From assembly GCA_965369325.1 (NCBI GenBank), contig CBDUQI010000123.1, positions 1 to 17,355 on the forward strand: a DNA stretch of 17,355 nucleotides, written 5' to 3'. Below, piece after piece: positions 7,905 to 14,858 of this stretch. A model generated the notes under the pieces. The model saw nothing but the letters and a program-made list of their open reading frames with translations. It was not told the DNA's origin and made no database searches. Source of the DNA: CBDUQI01 sp965369325. Its GTDB lineage: Bacteria > Pseudomonadota > Gammaproteobacteria > Steroidobacterales > JBCBZW01. The stretch's first letter is position 1. Every line of letters begins with the position of its first letter. The translations under genes and the position numbers were made by a program.

Positions 7905-8837
7905 TCAGGCAGAGCGTTCGCCAACGGCGGACGACGAAGACGGGCGGGTGCTGCGAGCAGCACCCGCCAGCTGCGTGTCACGCCCAAAGCGCTCAATCAT
8001 CGGCCTCTGACGACGCCGACTCACCGGCACCTTCATCCCATTACTCATCACGCAGTGCAGCGCACGCGAGCGTCTGCTCAGCCGCGAGACGTGCGCGTAT
8101 GCTACCCAATGCGAGCGATGCACCTGCTCACCAGACGGCCCCAGCATAGCCACCGCATCGCGCAGATTATGCAGCACCATGGTTTTGCCGAGCGGCGTGT
8201 AAACGTGCAGATAGTGCAGATCTGAGGACACCGCGATAATGTCTGTGCCCAGCGCATCCGGTAGCAGTTGCATAAACTCGCTGGACGAGGATTCCGGCGC
8301 CTCGCATGACTCGGCCGGCGTTCGCGGGGGCGTGGGCGAGGCTGCAGTTATCGGTGTTGGCGTCTGTCGCGTGGCACGCGCGGTATCGAACTGCAACGCA
8401 CTCAGGCGCAGAAGTTTGGGTCCGTTTAGCAGCGCCCAGCATACCGTCAACGGCACCACCAGTTCGCTGTACTCCAGCAGCGCATCCATCCACCAGCCAC
8501 TGGTGACCACCTGATCGGGGTCTTGCTCCGGGAACATCGCCTCCAGACCCATCTCTATCTGTGTGTACAAGACGCTGCCAATCACGCCAGTCAACACCGT
8601 CGCTAGCCACGGACGCGCATTCAAACCGAACGGCAGTCGCACAACCCACTGGCCGATCAGGGCCATTACAACCAAGCCGGTGCCAACGTGCAGGGACCAG
8701 AAGGCGAACCGCGCGCCTAACCCGAGCCCGGCCGAGGCGCTGGGTTCAAGCCAGCTCACCAGCACCACCAGCAACAAGCCCATCGCGGCCAGAAAACGGG
8801 CAAACGATGCGTGCGGGCCGAACTGCTGCGTCAGCAC
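7905..8837 (-). CDS. Membrane-bound LytTR-family transcriptional regulator
   Basis: A 310-residue protein. The N-terminal half has about four hydrophobic helices (roughly residues 15-31, 44-66, 75-97 and 120-142), then a Pro/Thr/Ser-rich linker. The C-terminal part (about 190-290) is a LytTR DNA-binding domain with the expected landmarks: DIIAVSSDLHYLHVYT, a MVLHNLRDAV stretch, VHRSHWVAYAHVSRL and the VPVSRRRQ ending. Such proteins probably sense a membrane signal and bind direct-repeat operators. The final 25 residues are low in complexity. The frame opens with a GTG directly after an in-frame TAG, but there is no Shine-Dalgarno; an ATG at 8783 would remove 18 residues and part of the first helix. 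The gene is divergent from the Ser/Thr kinase gene across 161 nt, which suggests shared control, though no response-regulator receiver domain is present. Confidence 0.85.
   Translation of the reverse strand: MLTQQFGPHASFARFLAAMGLLLVVLVSWLEPSASAGLGLGARFAFWSLHVGTGLVVMALIGQWVVRLPFGLNARPWLATVLTGVIGSVLYTQIEMGLEAMFPEQDPDQVVTSGWWMDALLEYSELVVPLTVCWALLNGPKLLRLSALQFDTARATRQTPTPITAASPTPPRTPAESCEAPESSSSEFMQLLPDALGTDIIAVSSDLHYLHVYTPLGKTMVLHNLRDAVAMLGPSGEQVHRSHWVAYAHVSRLSRRSRALHCVMSNGMKVPVSRRRQRPMIERFGRDTQLAGAARSTRPSSSSAVGERSA
7943..7968 (+). terminator. Hairpin downstream of the GlcG-like gene, inside the 3' end of the LytTR gene
   Basis: GGCGGGTGCTG and CAGCACCCGCC are perfect complements over 11 bp with a CGAG tetraloop. 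The structure starts 47 nt after the GlcG-like stop. It lies in the opposing LytTR coding region, where it encodes the low-complexity tail after the DNA-binding domain. There is no T-run. Confidence 0.5.
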
Positions 8838-8998
8838 CTAAAACCGTGATGTTGTCGGACTGTTCATGGGATTAGTGTGGTGATGTATCCGGGGCTTGTC
8901 GACTGCCGCTCGGGTTTTCGGGAAACATACGACGGCCATTACGCCCACAGCACGATACAATGCTCGTGTAACCACGTGTTTATCGGAAGAGCATCGTA
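8838..8998. promoter_or_regulatory. Shared upstream region of the LytTR and kinase genes
   Basis: This 161-nt gap must hold the start signals of two divergent genes. On the plus strand TACAAT (8956-8961) is one base from a -10 box and sits 38 nt before the kinase start, but I see no good -35. GGAAGA (8985-8990) is the kinase ribosome binding site. No convincing LytTR direct repeats were found by eye. Confidence 0.3.
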
Positions 8999-11512
8999 AT
9001 GACGAGCGAGCCGACGCAGCCAGGGACCCAGATCGGGGCCTATCGCATCCTGTCCGAACTCGGCCGCGGCGGCATGGCCGTGGTGCACCTGGCAGAGCAA
9101 TCGGAGCCTGTGCGCCGCCAGGTCGCGCTCAAAGTGCTCAAAGCGGGCATGGACACACGCCAGATCGTCGGGCGTTTCGAAGCCGAACGCCAGACCCTGG
9201 CCGTGATGGACCACCCGAATATCGCCAAGGTGTTCGACGGCGGCAGCACCGACAGCGGCTACCCGTACTTCGTGATGGAATTGGTTCGCGGTGTACCGAT
9301 CACCGAATACTGCGATACCCACCGCGTGCCGATCAGCGCGCGGCTGACGTTGATGCATCAGGTTTGCAGCGCTGTGCAGCATGCGCATCACAAGGGCATC
9401 ATCCATCGCGATCTGAAACCAAGCAATATCCTGGTAACGGTGCGCGACGGGGTGCCTTGGCCCATGGTCATCGATTTTGGTATCGCCAAACTCATTCGCG
9501 CCGACAACTCGCAGGCTGATCACACTCGCATCGGCCAGTTAATCGGCACGCCACAGTACATGAGCCCGGAGCAGGCCGAGATGTCCGGCCTGGATATAGA
9601 CACCCGTACCGACATCTACTCCCTCGGCTGCGTACTGTACGAATTGCTGGTGGGCACGCCACCGCATGATTTGCACTCGGTGCCGGCCCACGCGGTGGGC
9701 TATGCATTGCGTGAAACCGAAGTGCCCCGCCCCAGCGCCCGGCTGGACACGCTTACTGACGAACAAACCACACTCGCCGTATATCGCGAGACCGACGTGA
9801 AGGCGTTGCGCGGTATGCTCAGGGGCGATCTGGACTGGGTGGTGATGAAAGCGATCGCGGGCGATCGCACCCGCCGCTACAACACCGCCGACGCACTGGC
9901 CGAAGACCTGGTACGGTTTCAGGCGCACCAACCGGTCACGGCACATCCGCCCAGCGCGACCTACCAGTTACGCCGCACACTGCGGCGGCATCGCGGCGCA
10001 GCGCTGGCGGCCAGCGCCGTGCTCGCCTCTGTACTTGCCGGCGCCGGAGCCGCGACCTACGGGCTGGTGCAGGCACGTCAGGCCGGTGCCCAGGCCCAGG
10101 TAGAAGCCCAGACCTCAAGGCAAGTGACCGAGTTGATGGCTAGCCTGTTTGAGATTGCTGATCCGGAGCGCCGGGGTGGCAAGGTAACGGCGAGGCAAGT
10201 GGTCGACGAGGGACTCAGCCGGATCAACCAGGATCTGAACGGCCAGCCGCGCGTACGGGCCGAAATGCTCACCACCGTTGGACGCGTGTACAAAAACCTG
10301 GGGGCTCTGGATACCGCGGAACAAACGTTGAAGCAGGCGCTGGCGCTGCGCGAACAACTTGACGATACCCAAAGCGTCGCCTACGCCGAGACCCAGCGGG
10401 TACTGGCCAATGTATACCTGCTGAGTACCCACGTGGTAGAGGCGGACCAGTTGTTGGCCAAGGTCCTGCCCGTTTACGAAACCCACCTGGGACGCATGTC
10501 GCTGCCCTACGCCGAGACCCTTAGTGAACTGGCCAGCGCATACGGCGAAGAGCCTTTGCGAGATCACGAACACGCCGCGGCACTACGGCGTGAAGCAATC
10601 ACCATTCTTGAGCAACTGCCGGGCGAGAAAATCTCCCTAGCAGAAACGCGTGCCCAACTGGCCTTCTCGCTCACCCGCCTTCGTCAGTACGAAGAGGCGG
10701 AGGGGTTGTTCCTGAACAGCATCGCACAACTGGACCGGCTGGCGCCGGAGAACCCTTTACGCAACTCCATTCATCGCAACAACTACTCTGTACTGCTGTA
10801 TCGGACCGGGCGGCTTGTGGAATGCGCGAAGGTGATGCGCGAGGTGCTTGACATACGGCGCGAGGCGTACGCAGGGCAACCGCACCCCGACACCGCCACC
10901 TCCAAACGCAATCTTGGTTTGACCATGCTGTCCCTGGGAGACAACGAACAGGCGTTAAGCCTGATCCAGGCGGCGCTAGCGGAGATGCGTGAGCTGTACG
11001 GCGATGCGCCCAATGCGGATGTCGCCTCGGCGCTTGGCGATCTAGGCCAGGTGAGAGTGCTGATGGGTGAGCCTAACAACGCGATCGACCTGTTCCGCCA
11101 GGCGCTGGGCATTCGCCTCGAGGTACAGGGCGAGACACCGCAAAGCGCGGCCATGCAATTGATGCTGGCCGAGGCCAGCATCCGCGACGGGCGACACCGG
11201 GAGGGCCTGGCGTATGCGCGGGCCGCCAATGCCGTGTACACCGAGCAGTACACGGGCCGGTCGCTGAGATTTTGGGGCGGTAACGCCACGGCCCTGGAGT
11301 ACTGGGCACGAGAACAGCTCGGCGAAGCGGTTGATGCTGAGCCGTATCTGACCGGCCAGTACGACTACTACGTGGAACGCGGACGGACCAGTGGCAACTA
11401 CTATCTGGTTACCGTCAGCCGCTTACAACTGTATCACGAGCAACACGGTGAGCCGGAGCAGGCCGCCCGCTATCAGGCGTTGTACCGCGAGGCCACGCAC
11501 CACGAAGAATAA
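8999..11512 (+). CDS. Transmembrane Ser/Thr protein kinase with C-terminal TPR domain
   Basis: An 837-residue Hanks-type kinase. Residues 15-290 carry the catalytic set: glycine loop GRGGMAVV (22-29), Lys45 in VALKVLK, the helix C glutamate in FEAERQ (E63), HRDLKPSN (136-143, with Asp138 and Asn143), DFGIAK (159-164) and GTPQYMSPEQA. All key residues are present, so it should be active. A basic juxtamembrane stretch (RRTLRRHRGA) and one hydrophobic helix (about 334-356) follow. The C-terminal half is helical repeats of the TPR type, with 'A...L..AL.....LG......A' spacing, probably outside the membrane or for protein binding. The layout is the common bacterial PknB-like kinase/TPR architecture. 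The ATG is preceded by GGAAGA (8985-8990). Partners and substrates are unknown; the divergent LytTR regulator is the nearest candidate. Confidence 0.93.
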   Translation: MTSEPTQPGTQIGAYRILSELGRGGMAVVHLAEQSEPVRRQVALKVLKAGMDTRQIVGRFEAERQTLAVMDHPNIAKVFDGGSTDSGYPYFVMELVRGVPITEYCDTHRVPISARLTLMHQVCSAVQHAHHKGIIHRDLKPSNILVTVRDGVPWPMVIDFGIAKLIRADNSQADHTRIGQLIGTPQYMSPEQAEMSGLDIDTRTDIYSLGCVLYELLVGTPPHDLHSVPAHAVGYALRETEVPRPSARLDTLTDEQTTLAVYRETDVKALRGMLRGDLDWVVMKAIAGDRTRRYNTADALAEDLVRFQAHQPVTAHPPSATYQLRRTLRRHRGAALAASAVLASVLAGAGAATYGLVQARQAGAQAQVEAQTSRQVTELMASLFEIADPERRGGKVTARQVVDEGLSRINQDLNGQPRVRAEMLTTVGRVYKNLGALDTAEQTLKQALALREQLDDTQSVAYAETQRVLANVYLLSTHVVEADQLLAKVLPVYETHLGRMSLPYAETLSELASAYGEEPLRDHEHAAALRREAITILEQLPGEKISLAETRAQLAFSLTRLRQYEEAEGLFLNSIAQLDRLAPENPLRNSIHRNNYSVLLYRTGRLVECAKVMREVLDIRREAYAGQPHPDTATSKRNLGLTMLSLGDNEQALSLIQAALAEMRELYGDAPNADVASALGDLGQVRVLMGEPNNAIDLFRQALGIRLEVQGETPQSAAMQLMLAEASIRDGRHREGLAYARAANAVYTEQYTGRSLRFWGGNATALEYWAREQLGEAVDAEPYLTGQYDYYVERGRTSGNYYLVTVSRLQLYHEQHGEPEQAARYQALYREATHHEE

Positions 11513-11551
11513 TGAGACGCCCTGCCATCTGCCCTCGATACCACTCATCAT

Positions 11552-11583
11552 GTGCCATCGAAGTGCAGCGCCATCAAAATGCA
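11552..11583. repeat. Imperfect tandem repeat, 2 x 16 bp
   Basis: The unit GTGCCATCGAAGTGCA is followed directly by a second copy matching at 13 of 16 positions. The second copy overlaps the stop codon of the DUF2784 gene; the first lies in the gap to the kinase stop. Its role is unknown. Confidence 0.6.
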
Positions 11584-11984
11584 GTGTTAGGCCGCACCGA
11601 AAACGGACGAGGACGCACCACAAACCAACTCAACACCACCAGCCCACCAAAGACTGAATAGCACGCCACGAAAACCCACCACGGGGCCTGAAAGTACAAA
11701 AGTTCATTCAGCCAATGCGTCACGAAAGACCCATCGTAACCCGTCTGTCCAGCTTTCGATCGGAGATTCATCTCCCATATGGTGAGCGGGCAGATGACGC
11801 CTAGCCATGACTGCAAAACAACGACACCTATGCCGAGCAAATGAGTAACGCGAAACCACGGATTCCTGACCCACCGCCATGACAGAAATTTGCCAACGAA
11901 GATAAGTATCAACCCGAGCACGACAAAGGCGACGAACAGCACATGCGCGATGAGTATGGCATCAGCAGCTAACGAGTAATACAA
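11574..11984 (-). CDS. DUF2784 family membrane protein
   Basis: 136 residues with about four hydrophobic helices, so an inner-membrane protein. It shows the DUF2784 landmarks: an N-terminal ADAILIAHVLFVAFVVLG helix, WFRVTHLLGI, the diagnostic CPLTIWEMNLR segment, then a GYDGSFVTHWLNELLYF loop and two further helices. The family has no known function. The start is TTG, the only start codon between the in-frame TGA at 11997-11999 and the first helix, and AGGAAG lies five nt ahead of it. It follows the DUF1801 gene by 17 nt on the same strand, so the two probably form an operon. Base composition looks less GC-rich than the neighbouring kinase. The 3' end contains GCCTAAC, matching an integron core site (see findings). 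Confidence 0.85.
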   Translation of the reverse strand: MYYSLAADAILIAHVLFVAFVVLGLILIFVGKFLSWRWVRNPWFRVTHLLGIGVVVLQSWLGVICPLTIWEMNLRSKAGQTGYDGSFVTHWLNELLYFQAPWWVFVACYSVFGGLVVLSWFVVRPRPFSVRPNTAF

Positions 11985-11989
11985 CTGGG

Positions 11990-11995
11990 CTTCCT
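11990..11995 (-). promoter_or_regulatory. Ribosome binding site AGGAAG fixing the TTG start of the DUF2784 gene
   Basis: On the minus strand AGGAAG lies five nt before TTG at 11984, and an in-frame TGA stands directly before it at 11997-11999. This leaves TTG as the only sensible start. Confidence 0.6.
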
Positions 11996-12001
11996 GTCAT
12001 T

Positions 12002-12442
12002 TCACTTTGGCTGCTGGCCTGATGCCCGAGGCCGATGTGGTGACTCGGGTGCCGTCAGGCGCAGCTTCATATCCGTGTAGGCCGATTCGATCAGTTCGGT
12101 CAGGGCACGGGTATCTACTTCCTGGCCAGGCACCAGCTTGACGTGACGCATGTACTTACCGGTGCCTGTCATCAATCCGTCTGGATCGGGCAGCTCAACA
12201 CCCCGGAAAAAGCCCACATTGACGTGAGCCCTGAATACATTGACGTAAGCAAACGCTGCATCGGTAGCGCACCCGGTCGGGTGGCCGTCGTGCAGCAACT
12301 CCCGGACATCCGGCCCGCAGGCACGGATTAGTTGGAACCAGCGCCGTGCAATCTCTCCCAATTCGTCGGCACGCTCAGCAAACCAAGCCTCAACCTCTGG
12401 GTCTCTCCTAACTGAAGTGGGGAACCGGAAGAGTCCGTTCAT
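12002..12442 (-). CDS. DUF1801 family protein (YdhG-like)
   Basis: 146 residues, soluble. It is recognised as DUF1801 from the segment TDAAFAYVNVFRAHVNVGFF, then RGVELPDPDGLMTGTGKYMRHVKL, the core of this small alpha/beta family. Some relatives of the fold (frataxin-like or YjbR-like) bind ligands, but this group has no proven activity. The ATG at 12442 fits the domain, though the upstream sequence has only a weak AGCGGC-like signal. It is the first gene of a two-gene unit with the DUF2784 membrane protein. A half-site resembling an integron core (GTTAGAC on the minus strand) lies about 60 nt upstream. Confidence 0.85.
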   Translation of the reverse strand: MNGLFRFPTSVRRDPEVEAWFAERADELGEIARRWFQLIRACGPDVRELLHDGHPTGCATDAAFAYVNVFRAHVNVGFFRGVELPDPDGLMTGTGKYMRHVKLVPGQEVDTRALTELIESAYTDMKLRLTAPESPHRPRASGQQPK

Positions 12443-12497
12443 CGCGTCGAGCCGCTGTGGCCTGTTGTGGGTTCAATCACCGTCATTGGTTTTCTCA

Positions 12498-12550
12498 GTC
12501 TAACACCGGCCGCATGAAGGGGCGCTCCATCTCAATCGGCCGCGTTATTA
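12498..12550 (-). repeat. attC-like hairpin remnant upstream of the DUF1801 gene
   Basis: On the minus strand the element ends in GTTAGAC, which fits the integron core GTTRRRY. Its other end is AATAAC, where only AAC fits the RYYYAAC partner. Between them CGGCCG (12507-12512) can pair with CGGCCG (12537-12542), and an inner 6-bp stem (12514-12519 with 12525-12530) has one mismatch that becomes G.U on the minus strand. The length of 53 bp is at the short end for attC sites. The match is incomplete. Confidence 0.25.
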
Positions 12551-13133
12551 CAAAGCCAGCTCAAGGGTGCGGCCTACTGTTCGCGACCAATCAGCGTTTA
12601 ATCTTATCACTCACTAACGGGTGTGCCCTGATGAAAACGAATTTGCCATTCTGCCCCCACCCTTACCCATATAGAACTCCGGCGCGAAGATCGAACTTCC
12701 GTTGCTCCGCGCCCCTCACTCACACAATCATAACGGAGTAACACAATCCCATCAGCCAGTGCGACGTGCGAGAGGTGCCAGCGTAGCTGGTTAACGACGA
12801 AGCATCAGAGACTTTTGGCACCAACAAGAGAAGCGCCGCTAACCTCCACACCGAAGTATTGCTATTGGATTTCATCTTACCCTCCGTCGTAGGTGATTAT
12901 CCCGGTTCTCGCTGCGATCAGCTTAGAACAGCGCGACTATCCAATTTGCAGATTTGAACGCTGGGTCCAATCCGGCAGCATTTTAGCACCCACAGAAGCC
13001 CGAATTACTTCGGTCTCGGCAGAGACGGCATCCCAGCATCTACACCACATTCGATCTGGTCAAACGCATCAGCGTGCCTCATTATGCTGTCCATAAGGGA
13101 AAGCCACGAATGTTGCGATCAATGTTCCTCGGC

Positions 13134-13155
13134 TGATAGTCGATCAGGACTATCA
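13134..13155. promoter_or_regulatory. Perfect 8-bp inverted repeat before the GFA gene
   Basis: TGATAGTC (13134-13141) and GACTATCA (13148-13155) are exact complements around a 6-nt spacer. The element ends 38 nt before the chosen ATG. The 14-bp centre-to-centre distance suits a dimeric repressor or, as RNA, a leader hairpin. Confidence 0.5.
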
Positions 13156-13193
13156 AGAGCCGGATGAGCCACACGAACAAGGACCTGGATCTG

Positions 13194-13667
13194 ATGAGTA
13201 ACAACAACGATCAGACATGCCGATGCCCCTGTGGGGCGACCGAATTTACAACCACTGGAGCACCGTTGTTTCGGTTACTGTGCCATTGCACAATTTGCCA
13301 GGAGTTCAACGCGGAACCATTCGGCGATGTGGTGGTGTTTCGCGCGGTGGATGTCGCCCGCCCTGCCCCGGAGAAAGTCGCATTTGACACCTACCGCCCG
13401 CCGCCGAACGTGCAACGGGGAAAGTGCAAAGAATGTGAAAAAGCGGCGATCGAAGTATTTGAATCCTGGCTGATGCCTGATCTTGTGATGGTTCCGCGCC
13501 ATATGTTGCAAGCGGGCGCGAGCGTGCCGGAGCCGATCGCACATGTCTTCTACCATCGGCGCGTGAGCGATGCGCGCGACGCGCTGGCGAAGCACCAGGG
13601 ATATTGGGGCAGTCAGCTAGCGTTCGGGAAATTTCTATTGGGCTCTCTTTTCAGCCGCAAAATCTGA
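13194..13667 (+). CDS. GFA/CENP-V family zinc-binding protein
   Basis: 157 residues. The glutathione-dependent formaldehyde-activating (GFA) fold is shown by its zinc cysteines: C9, C11 and C13 at the N-terminus (CRCPCG), the diagnostic CHCTIC (C30, C32, C35) and a CKEC pair (C78, C81), followed by strand segments ending VFYHRRVSDA. In Gfa these cysteines hold two zinc ions and the protein binds glutathione; many relatives have unknown substrates, so no reaction is assigned. The CHCTICQEFNAEPFGD stretch differs from the usual sequence after the CHC motif. I chose the ATG at 13194 (AAGGA ten nt upstream), because family members start just before the first cysteines. An ATG at 13164 would add ten residues and sits right behind the inverted repeat. 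It is convergent with the oxidase gene, with 17 nt between stops. Confidence 0.8.
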   Translation: MSNNNDQTCRCPCGATEFTTTGAPLFRLLCHCTICQEFNAEPFGDVVVFRAVDVARPAPEKVAFDTYRPPPNVQRGKCKECEKAAIEVFESWLMPDLVMVPRHMLQAGASVPEPIAHVFYHRRVSDARDALAKHQGYWGSQLAFGKFLLGSLFSRKI

Positions 13668-13684
13668 CGCGCGCCGGCGACGCG

Positions 13685-14821
13685 CTAGCCGAAGGACTCA
13701 AACAGCTGCGCGTGCTCTCGCACGATGCGTTCTGTGACTTGCGGCTCGACATTGCGGCTACCATCACCTCGCCGGAACAGGCCGCCCAGCAGCAACACAT
13801 CACCACGCGGGAACATGTGCAGCATCCCATTGCCGCCACCGACCGTCATATAGTCCACCGCAGGATCAGGCGGTAGGTAAACAAGCTGCCCTTTGACCGG
13901 CATCAGATCAAGATCATCAAATAACGCCGCCGCACCCAAACCGGTGCAGTTGAAGATCACGCTCTGCGGTACACCCAACAGGTCGTCCAGATGCTCGAAA
14001 TTGCGGATCACCATGCTACCCCCGGCAAGCTGGAAATCTGCAGTTAGCTGTCGCAACAACGTGCCCGGGTCAATCTGCATGGTCACGATGCGATTAGCAT
14101 ATCGCTCACCGAATGGATGCTCACCCGGGCCAAGTTCGCCCTGGTAGGTAAACAGATCATCGAAGCTCGACCGGTCAAACTGCCCGGTAGGCGAATCGGA
14201 CAGATAGTAGGTTTCCATCCAGCGAATGCCGTACTTTGGGCCCGTGAGATTAGTGTAGGCGTGGTGGGATACTCGGGCGGCCCAGTCGAGCCGTTCAAGG
14301 AATACCGCATCCACTCGGCCGCTGTCGTGTGTGGAGAACGGACCCCATTGTCCAGCAGCAACGCTGGATGTGGTGTGACGGTACACGTCGCGAGTATAGA
14401 TGGTGACGTTCCATCCCATGTCCTGCAGCAAACGAGCGCTGCACAGCCCCATAATGCCGCTGCCAACGACGGCTACATCGCCCGGCGGATCGTTGGACAC
14501 TTCTCGCGCGGCAAGGGCTGAGGACCCCCATCCCAGGCTTAGGCCGCCGCCGCCGTGGCCATAGTTGTGGACAACGATCTTATCGTCAAACTGCTCGCGC
14601 TCAACGCGAAAGCCTGTTGCCCGATACGGCCGGTGCCCGACGATAACGCGAATCACCGCATCCATCGAAACGCGTGGCGCCGCCCACGGCTGGCGCGAGT
14701 AGGCCCGGGGTATGCTCTGGCTCTGAGTGGTGGATATGGGCGTGCACCCGACCCCGGTGAGTAATGCGCCTGCCCCAAGTGCCTGAATGAACTGACGCCT
14801 GCCGTTGCGCTGTGCAGTCAC
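13685..14821 (-). CDS. Exported circularly permuted D-amino-acid-oxidase-like FAD oxidoreductase
   Basis: 378 residues. The N-terminus is a Tat-type signal (R8-R9-QFI, then a hydrophobic stretch to Cys26; GVGC is a poor lipobox, so lipoprotein status is uncertain). Residues 57-105 hold the motif that is C-terminal in classical D-amino-acid oxidases: VGHRPYR, an RVERE segment and HNYGHGGGGLSLGWG. The Rossmann FAD motif (VAVVGSGIMGL, 116-126) comes only after it, then SSVAAGQWGPF and a NCTGLGAAAL strand. The protein ends with MFPRGDVLLLGGLF and a helix, which are internal in the classical enzyme. The order is therefore permuted, with new ends between the last beta strands and the final FAD loop. 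Arg64 aligns with the substrate carboxylate arginine, while the active-site tyrosine (Y228 in human DAAO) appears to be His. It probably oxidises an amine or D-amino acid in the periplasm. The GTG start has GGAG seven nt upstream. Confidence 0.85.
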   Translation of the reverse strand: MTAQRNGRRQFIQALGAGALLTGVGCTPISTTQSQSIPRAYSRQPWAAPRVSMDAVIRVIVGHRPYRATGFRVEREQFDDKIVVHNYGHGGGGLSLGWGSSALAAREVSNDPPGDVAVVGSGIMGLCSARLLQDMGWNVTIYTRDVYRHTTSSVAAGQWGPFSTHDSGRVDAVFLERLDWAARVSHHAYTNLTGPKYGIRWMETYYLSDSPTGQFDRSSFDDLFTYQGELGPGEHPFGERYANRIVTMQIDPGTLLRQLTADFQLAGGSMVIRNFEHLDDLLGVPQSVIFNCTGLGAAALFDDLDLMPVKGQLVYLPPDPAVDYMTVGGGNGMLHMFPRGDVLLLGGLFRRGDGSRNVEPQVTERIVREHAQLFESFG

Positions 14822-14858
14822 TAACTATCTCCAAAATGCCAGCGAGCTGTTACCCGCT

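Larger units (their letters stand above)
12443..13193. other. Gene-poor stretch between the DUF1801 and GFA genes
   Basis: No convincing gene is present in about 750 nt. Open frames of 94 codons (12457-12741, +) and 67 codons (12893-13096, +) have no recognisable domain, no good ribosome binding site and odd residue composition. The stretch is more AT-rich than the flanks. It contains an attC-like hairpin (12498-12550), a small CCGAA-TTAC-TTCGG hairpin (13000-13013) and the inverted repeat before the GFA gene. It may be worn-down accessory DNA. Confidence 0.5.

Noticed and set aside
11574..11600. Complete attC site at the end of DUF2784
   Set aside because: GCCTAAC is present, but I found no matching GTTAGGC within the next 100 nt or more, so only a half site can be claimed.
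12457..12741. 94-codon open frame in the gene-poor stretch
   Set aside because: No domain, odd composition (many Cys, Arg, Pro, Thr), no ribosome binding site, and it overlaps the attC-like hairpin.
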